The notes beneath the pieces were generated by a model. That model was not told the DNA's origin. It saw only the letters and a list, made by a program, of their open reading frames with translations, and ran no database searches. Made by a program: the position numbers and the translations under genes. DNA of 64,000 bases, from assembly GCA_035610835.1 (NCBI GenBank), contig JAYJML010000072.1:1-64000 (forward strand), read 5' to 3'. Of this stretch, positions 57,640 through 64,000 are shown piece by piece (the first letter of the stretch is position 1; each line of letters opens with the position of its first letter). The DNA comes from Ophiura sarsii. Lineage: Eukaryota > Echinodermata > Ophiuroidea > Amphilepidida > Ophiuridae.

Positions 57640-58615
57640 ATCATAATTTATTAATTGGCGTTTTTAGCTTTGCGGGGGGGGGGGGGGGGGGGGGGGGGGG
57701 CTTTGGCTGAAACAGTTCTAGATATATTTCCCCATTGCCCCGCCTATTCGGTATGCTGAGATTGCTTGCTGAAGAGGACTTTACACGTAAGTAATAGGGG
57801 AAATGACCGAAAATGCAAGATTTCAAGTGTCGTTTTATACCATTTCTAAGCTGGGACCCCAACAAGTTTTGATATCTGAGGTAAGTTAATAGTTCTATTT
57901 TGCAATACATGTGTTAATCCTATGGGGACCCGGTCCAGGAAAAAATAGTTTGAGCAAGTTTAATAGGGCCGTCTTTTCGATTTTGTTGTTGAAAAAGTCA
58001 CCACATTTATTGAAGAAAAACACATCAAATATTGCCCAATCGACCGATTGTGAGAGGTCGGTTTGCCTGTTAAACAGAGATTTTTCGTCGCCTTATTGAC
58101 CATTAACCAAACTAAGTTTAAATTTAGAATCATCTTATGACAAAAAGCGGGGAACTGAAATGTCTTCAAATCCAAGATAGCCTAGTTTTCAAAAATAATT
58201 TAATGTAATTGTTCAAATGTTGATCTCTGGTTTATTTGATGAATTTAGCAGTGTATTTATATTGAATTTGGAGTAAGCATTTGAAGTGAATGACATGAGG
58301 GGAGGGAATGGTGCTTTCAATGTAATGATTGTATTAATAATGAATTTAAATGATTCATTTTTGTAATGGTGTTTTTGAATATAGCATCGAACATGTGAAT
58401 GAAATAAATATTGATTTGATGAAATATTGAAGAAAAAAATTAAAAAAATTAAATGGGCCGTCTTTTCATACCAGTACATGTTTTGTGCACGTAAGTCAAT
58501 GGGGAAAACGACCAAAAATACTTAATAATTCAATCTGTATCTGAGTTGCAATATAGGCCTATGTGCTAATGTGATGGGGACCCAGGCCAAAAAATGGTTT
58601 TGAGCAAGTTTTAAA
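57640..58615. repeat. Duplicated segment and G-run
   Basis: A run of about 25 G at 57675-57700. The blocks around 57781-57985 and 58450-58615 share gggccgtcttttc, cacgtaagtaat/tcaat, ggggacccggtcca/ggggacccaggcca and gagcaagttt, in changed order. Confidence 0.55.
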
Positions 58616-58619
58616 CATA

Positions 58620-58870
58620 CATACAAGGTATTTATAGGGCGCCATTGCATATAGATCACGGCGCCATGGTGATGGTAAACAAATATGAAAAGAAACAAAA
58701 GAGAAGAGCAAACTGAAACAATGCAGCAGGGCTATTGAGGGAACATGTAGATTTGAGACCCTTCTTGAAGCTAAAAACAGATGTAGCGGAACGGAGTTCT
58801 GATGATAACGAGTTCCAAAGTGTGGGTACAGAGAGTAAGAAACTCCTGTCGAAAGCGGATTTCAGTCCTT
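58620..58870 (-). mobile_element. CR1-like non-LTR retrotransposon 3' end
   Basis: Minus strand reads without a stop: SAFDRSFLLSVPTLWNSLSS, ELRSATSVFSFKKGLKSTCS, then LNSPAALFQFALLFCFFSY and a GGCGCC...TATAAATACC end. PTLWNSLSSELRxAxSxxxFKxxLK is the standard CR1-type C-terminus. It is 5'-truncated. Confidence 0.85.
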
Positions 58871-58879
58871 TAAGGTTGT

Positions 58880-60540
58880 TCCTATGGCTAATTTTTTATT
58901 TGATATTTTAATAGAGCTTGATGAGCTCCACAATAATCTGAAATTTGAGATTGATCGGAGGTACGGTTTTCTAGATATGACAATTTTACTTAAAACACTG
59001 GTAATTTTTGCGCGCTTCGCGCGTAATTATGTTCAATATTTAATTATTCAAGCATAAACAAGATGGCTTAAGGAACGTTTTCTGGACCATTTTAGTATAA
59101 AAAATTGGATTTTTTGCGCGCTTCGCGCGTTGTATTTTTTTTAATCTTTCATTAGTGTCTCTCGTATTTTTGAGTGTTTATGAACAAAACCAAAGTTTAT
59201 TCAAAATAAATGTAAATATTCATAGCAAGGAGAGCTTTCATAGGCCATTCAAACTTTCTAAAACCCAACAGCTTTTATGGGGCTTGCCCCCTTAACCCCA
59301 CGCCGTAGTGGTGAAGACTTACAAATTTACAGCACCCCCATACAAAATATACTTCCAAGGGCCCTGTACTAACATGCCAAGGCCGTTCTTCATTCGGCAG
59401 GCTAACTATAGGCAGGTCTATAGATGTACACAGTGGTATGTAGTGTGAAATTTCAAGTAATTACAAACGATGTGTGACTCAATAGTACTTCTATTATAAA
59501 TAACCCAACTAATCATATTCTGTATGGCCAGTCACAAAGAATCATCTGGCAGAAGAAGCTGAGTTTGTGTTTTTTATCAAGAAAGTAGAAACAGATGGGA
59601 TCATCTCAAGTCTTTATTGAAGTTAAAACAACATTTTTGTGGGGGAAAGAAAATGCTCATCTGACACAGGTATGTACCAGTACATGATGATGCTGACGAC
59701 TCACTAAACTATTATCAAGGAGATTTAATAGGGCCAAATAACAATAATTATGTGATTCTCATCCCGATTTTTAAAAACACCAGCAAGACCCTTATTATTT
59801 GTTATTTTCACAAATTTATTAGATTTATTTAACAACAATAATTGAAACAAAGTTAGCAAGGACGTTAAAAAGAAAATGACAACTCCGTGACAAAAATATA
59901 TGTGTTTAAATCTCCACAAATTGGTAAGGGCCAGGACGTGAAACATAATTATTATTGTTCTTTACTTTGTACTAAAAAGAAAATGATAAACATTATTGTT
60001 AATCTGCATAAATTGGTACGGGCAGGAACGTGAAACTTGTTTTGTTTTTTAAAATTTACTACATGTAGGTCTAATCTTGTTGCTTCACCAAACAAGGTGG
60101 TTTTAAAAATGAAATGGAGTTAAATTACTATTTACTCTGCACCCATGATATATAATTAGTTGGCCTAACAGTAATGGTCAACTCGTAGATAGTTATGTTA
60201 TACTTTGCGTAAGATAAACAACAACAATTTTAAGTTTTGATTGTGAATAAGTCATGTGAAAAATCAGGATGAAGACCCCTAATGCAACTTCTCCATCGTT
60301 AGATTCGAACATACGGTATTCTATATAAAATAATTAGGCTATGGGTCTAGATAGGTGTCAATTATGTAGTGAGCACAGTGTGGCATGTTATATAGGCTGT
60401 ATGTTGAACCCGTGCTTATTATATAGTTATTAGTATTAGTATCTTTCATAGCCCTAGGGAACAATATTTGAATCAATCTTTTGTTGTACAAAAAGCCCGG
60501 GCTGATAAAAATTGAGGGTGCAGCTTCCAACTCATCAGTG
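58880..60540. other. Unassigned; contains GCGCGCTTCGCGCG foldbacks
   Basis: gcgcgcttcgcgcgt occurs at about 59007 and 59117 in AT-rich DNA, then tggggcttgcccccttaacc near 59280. These are words common in GC-island-bearing MITEs. No gene is seen from 59400 to 60540. Confidence 0.4.
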
Positions 60541-60894
60541 AATATGGCTTAAGTGACTTAAGTCATCTTTGATGATTTAACTTGAGTAACTGAAAACAAT
60601 GACTTGACTCGAGTCACTGATAGCAATTACTTGACTTGTGACTTGTTCCAACACTTTTACACTTGACTTGACTTAGTCTTAGTGCTAAGCTAACTTGAAT
60701 AAACTGTATAACTGTAATAAATAGTATTATGACCAGACTCCCTTGTAAATATAAACATGACTTGACAGGTAATTTCAGTATATAATATGTTTATAAAGCT
60801 AATAATTTTAATCATAGGCTTGACTTGACCTATTGGATTGAAATGACTTAACTTGAGGTGAATTGATACTTGAACTTGACTCAGTCACATTACA
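60541..60894. repeat. ACTTGACT/GACTCGAGT dispersed repeat, copy 2
   Basis: Same family and orientation as 40-530. Shares gacttaagtcatc, cttgactcgagtcac and caggtaatttcagtatataa. Confidence 0.6.
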
Positions 60895-61242
60895 TTAAAG
60901 CCCCAGGCATCTACTAAATCGTGTACAAACTGACTGTGAATCTTACTAGATATTATTTACAAAATACAGAATCTATGGTGTTAAATTAATAAAAAAAGGA
61001 GCATCATCAAGATTACATATTAACGTTTCTTATCGTTTACCTTTGTTATATGATTTATATGAACAATATTTGAAAATACATTTAACTATATTTTTGAAAA
61101 GGAATTGGAGTTTACTGAACATGGATATCAAGAGTAAAAGGCATTTATAACATTTGGTATTGCAGCGCCCTCTATTACTCAAATGTGTCAGATTGGCCGG
61201 ATAAAGCCACGGGTAAAAATGAGTAGATGCCTGGGGCTTTAA
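60895..61242. mobile_element. piggyBac-like MITE next to exon 1 donor
   Basis: TTAA at 60895-60898 and 61239-61242. Perfect inverted ends AGCCCCAGGCATCTACT. It ends 11 bp before the exon at 61254, leaving only the donor hexamer and 5 bp. Confidence 0.9.
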
Positions 61243-61253
61243 GAGTTATTTAC

Positions 61254-61341
61254 CTTGATTCTTTAAAAAATCGAGGTACAGTATCCGACGTGTTTCTTTC
61301 ATCTTCTTTCCGTCAAACCCATCTACAAAATTCTTCTTCTC
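61254..61341 (-). CDS. Roco gene exon 1 in window (linker before Roc)
   Basis: Exon of 88 bp (29 codons plus 1 nt), reading EKKNFVDGFDGKK and ending RILYLDFLKNQ. The acceptor is ...ctgtag and the donor is gtaaat. Its last G joins AG of the next exon to make a Glu codon, so the phase fits. It has no domain signature of its own. It is called because it is open, spliced in phase and directly before the Roc exon, in a charged linker of the kind often found between N-terminal repeats and Roc. A TTAA-flanked MITE ends 11 bp beyond the splice donor. Earlier exons should lie to the right of the window. Confidence 0.7.
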
Positions 61342-61389
61342 CTACAGTTTACATGCTACAATCACCAGACTTGATCAGTAGGACCCCCT

Positions 61390-62273
61390 ACCTGACCCTC
61401 ATATAAATCCCTCACAGTTTGGGGTCAAAGGTCATAGAGGGTCACAAGGGATCAAAACATGATTTCCATTTAAAACGCCCTTGCAATTTAAATTGACGTG
61501 TCATATAGGTCACTAGGGGTCATTATTTAAGGCATGCTCCAATTTTGAACAAATTTGTTGCATCCTATGTCCTTTGATAAATCATGACATTTGGGTCAAA
61601 GGTCAGGAAAAGGTCACTATGTGTCATTGAACTATACAGGGGTAAAATGTAAAAACAAGCTCCGATTTTGATCAGATTTGCTGTATCTTATGTCTTTTGA
61701 TAAGACAAGAAATAAAGTAAATGATGATCTTGAGGTCAACGGTCAGAAAGGGGTGACTATGGGTCATTGAACTTTACATGGGCAAAATGTAAAACATACT
61801 CCAATTCGGATTTATTGTATCTCATGTCCCTTGACAAGACAAGAAAAAAAGACAATCATGACCTTGCGCTCAAAGGTCAATAAGGGGTCACTAGGGTCAA
61901 AACGTTACTTTCACTTTTATGATCTTGCTCCTTAGCGAAACGAGCCAGGACCGTCAGAATCGGTTATCATATTCATCATGACCGGATACATAAATAATAC
62001 TCCGGTATTTAAAATGTAAACATATTTTGGGTCAAAATACTTCTTGCCTCAGAGGAAATGACTGATAGCCGTCGGAATTCGTCAAAAGATTCCTTGGGTC
62101 CATGCATATACAGCGATTAAAGCGATTACAATTGACGTGTTGTATGGGGTCACTAGGGGTCATTGAACTTTACATGTGTAAAACTCAAGACATGCTCCGA
62201 AATAGATCGGACCTGTTTTATCTTGTTTGGTTTGATAAGCCAAGAAAAAAAGTAAATCAAGAAGAGGTCACTA
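61390..62273. repeat. GGTCA-rich repeat, block 4 left part
   Basis: Same words as the other blocks (ggggtcactaggggtcattg, cctcagaggaaatgactgat, gataagacaagaaa). It resumes after the MITE at 62274-62689 as gagggatcattttctc, ending near 62755. Confidence 0.8.
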
Positions 62274-62689
62274 CACTGCAAATGTGGTTGGTCGAAAATT
62301 TGTTGGTTAAACTTTTGACCAACTGCTTTTGGAACAAATTTTAATCAACGCTTGGTTAAAAATATACCAACACTGTTGGGCAAAATTGTTTGGCAAATAT
62401 AATGATTAAACAGTTGGTTAATAGGAAATATAATTTGACCAACTGTTGAGTTTTGTGTAAAACATTTGTTGGTAAATGTAATGAGAATATTTCACCATAT
62501 TATATTGGGCACTAACAATTTTGATTTATTCCAATTTCAAAAGTTTTTTTTATACCCAAATGCGAGTTCTAGTCAAAATAAACTGATGTGATGATATTGG
62601 TTTCGTTGGGTAAATTTTGACCAACAAATTAGACAAAATGCTTTGCCCAACCGAATGTTTCAAATATAATGACCAATACATTTGCAGTG
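62274..62689. mobile_element. TA-flanked MITE with TTGGTTAA motifs
   Basis: Inverted ends CACTGCAAATG(T) and (A)CATTTGCAGTG with TA on both sides (62272-62273, 62690-62691). The interior has ttggttaaa, gaccaact and similar words, like the MITE at 5400-6304 but with different ends. Inserted inside a GGTCA unit. Confidence 0.82.
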
Positions 62690-63086
62690 TAGAGGGATCA
62701 TTTTCTCATAAAAAATCAAGGTTCCCTGGTCTTCGGACTAGAACTAAATCTAGTATTATATTGTAGTGGAAAGTCTAAGTGGCTCTTACAGAGTTGTTTA
62801 ATATATTTATAAGAGGTTGAGGGACATTGGGCCCTTTAGTGTTACTGTCTGGGGCCCGTATAGGCCGATAGGCATTAAACTATACAGATGCTATGTATCC
62901 AGATTGTCTGCGCCATTTCGGGATATTTTTGTAGTTGCAGTAACGCTGCATATAATATAAAATATAATTATGAATAAATGAGTGTTCAAAGGGACTTTTT
63001 GACCCCCGAAAACATGGGTAATGCCACTCGAATCCTAACTGTAGGTACATTCTGGGCTGAGATATGGAACATTATAGTCTTCAGTG

Positions 63087-63550
63087 CAGTGGCGTAACTA
63101 GACTTTTTCATTTGGGGGGGGGGGGGCAAGAAGGGGCAGTGACTTGAAATGGGGGGCTCCTACGTTTTTGTGATTCAAGAGATGCGCGCATAGCGCGCGA
63201 AAATTTTGGACTTTACAGCTTTTTTTTGGACAATTGAGCTACATTTTGGCTCTAAACAAGCTTGTACCAAAGAATATTTCATTTTGGGTAGACATATGCG
63301 CGCGTAGCGCGCGAAATTTTTTCATATGTGTACTTTTGACCATCATAATTCCATGATTCCTTTCGTCAAATGAACCGACAGTGCCAATCTCAACCGACAC
63401 GATGTCATTATTGGGGGGATTTGGTGTGTACTTTGTTTGTAAATTTCATTTACAGCCGTACTTGATTTCATTTGGGGGAGGGGCAAGCGGGGGGGGGGGG
63501 GGGGGGGGCTCCCGCCCCCCCCCTGCTCCCCCCCGCTGGTTACGCCACTG
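63087..63550. mobile_element. hAT-like MITE, 464 bp, perfect 8-bp TSD
   Basis: Ends CAGTGGCGTAACTAG and CTGGTTACGCCACTG (one mismatch). CTTCAGTG is duplicated at 63079-63086 and 63551-63558. The interior holds G-runs, C-runs and gcgcgcatagcgcgcg foldbacks. Inserted into a 330-bp tandem unit. Confidence 0.92.
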
Positions 63551-63554
63551 CTTC

Positions 63555-64000
63555 AGTGATTGCCTTTCTGAAATATGGGCGCCATTACAACAAGATTGTC
63601 AAATAAGAAAAATAATCCATATCTTTTCAACTGATATTATGCTATTTCAAGTAAAAGTTGTATGGATTGCAAGATTCTACCAAAAACATAACCTGTATGA
63701 CACATTGAATTCTTAATAGATTCAAGTATATATATTTCGAGATTTCTAGCACCATTTTGGCGGCCATTGTGTTGTAGTTGCAGTGACTCAATATACTAAG
63801 TGATCCCTTAACCTCGAAACCTGGGTGCAGCCCCTTAAATCACAACTCTAAGTACATTCTGGGCAGATATGGTCAAAATAAGTCTGAAATGGCGGCCATT
63901 GTACCAAGATGGCCGATGAAAAAATGGCAAACACATTTTTCTCATTTTATGACATAATTAAGTACAATAAACATGGTTTGCAAGAGTCTACCCAAAATGT
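63555..64000. repeat. About 330-bp unit family at right edge
   Basis: Continues tgattgcctttctgaaatat, then tttggcggccattgtgttgt and ccccttaaatcacaactcta. It is inverted relative to 55800-57600. It runs off the window. Confidence 0.65.

Larger units (their letters stand above)
3146..61341 (-). other. Roco-family (Roc-COR GTPase) gene locus, central part, 13 exons
   Basis: Thirteen minus-strand exons (61254-61341, 55241-55400, 53881-53990, 53193-53302, 50350-50431, 39380-39579, 38656-38760, 22298-22483, 13301-13417, 12510-12656, 9275-9481, 7226-7387, 3146-3269) join in phase into about 599 codons without a stop. All introns are GT-AG. The order of motifs is that of Roc followed by COR: P-loop at residues 66-74, switch I threonine near 91, WDFAGQ at 237-242, G4-like THTKS at 334-338, then COR from about 387 onward. 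Roco proteins are large GTP-binding signalling proteins, usually with LRR or ankyrin repeats before Roc and kinase, death or other domains after COR. Neither flank is in the window, so MFHAS1-like, DAPK-like and other invertebrate Roco types cannot be told apart. Numbering here starts at the first residue of the rightmost exon. Introns total about 56 kb and are mostly transposon-derived. Confidence 0.9.

Overview
This is animal (metazoan) genomic DNA: AT-rich, intron-rich and crowded with decayed transposons. There are no operons and no bacterial-type genes. Several non-LTR retrotransposon clades, Tc1/mariner-, hAT- and piggyBac-like miniature elements and an intron-rich Roco gene together suggest a marine invertebrate. 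A deuterostome such as an echinoderm, hemichordate or cephalochordate would fit, but I cannot name the species.

The one host gene I can support spans nearly the whole window on the minus strand. Thirteen short exons (82 to 207 bp) between 61341 and 3146 join through GT-AG introns in matching phase. They give one open frame of 1,798 nt (about 599 codons) with no stop. In order it encodes a linker, a Roc GTPase domain (P-loop GQERVGKTS, switch I ITDGVD, G3 WDFAGQ, weak G4 THTKS) and most of a COR domain. This is the central part of a Roco-family protein (relatives: MFHAS1, LRRK, DAPK1). Both ends lie outside the window. Introns run from 578 bp to 16.2 kb, and coding sequence is about 3% of the 58-kb span. 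No single exon looks like a gene alone; the call rests on family motifs plus phase-consistent splicing.

Layout, left to right. 1-7 kb: a dispersed ACTTGACT-type repeat, a 1.3-kb mariner-like element, a CR1-like 3' end, exon 13, and a nest of elements three deep. 7-15 kb: exons 12 to 9, a 1.3-kb TA-flanked element with a tRNA-like insert, an endonuclease remnant of a non-LTR element and a piggyBac-like MITE. 15-22 kb: a GCGCTAATT minisatellite and a long GGTCA-rich repeat broken by two facing non-LTR fragments. 22-28 kb: exon 8, then a plus-strand non-LTR element split by a minus-strand CR1/L2-like element with a nearly intact reverse transcriptase. 28-37 kb: tandem repeats, a mariner relic with transposase N-terminus, and a non-autonomous LTR retrotransposon with unequal minisatellite-bearing LTRs. 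38-50 kb: exons 7 to 5, RFX/CCAAT-like sites, hAT-like and other TIR elements, a palindromic minisatellite and a 198-bp-arm inverted repeat. 50-64 kb: exons 4 to 1, more GGTCA repeat, piggyBac-, mariner- and hAT-like MITEs, and about 330-bp tandem units that carry insertions.

The transposon genes do not act together with the Roco gene; they are intron passengers. Several lie within about 50 bp of its splice sites (61242 beside exon 1, about 3105 beside exon 13), so they may affect splicing.
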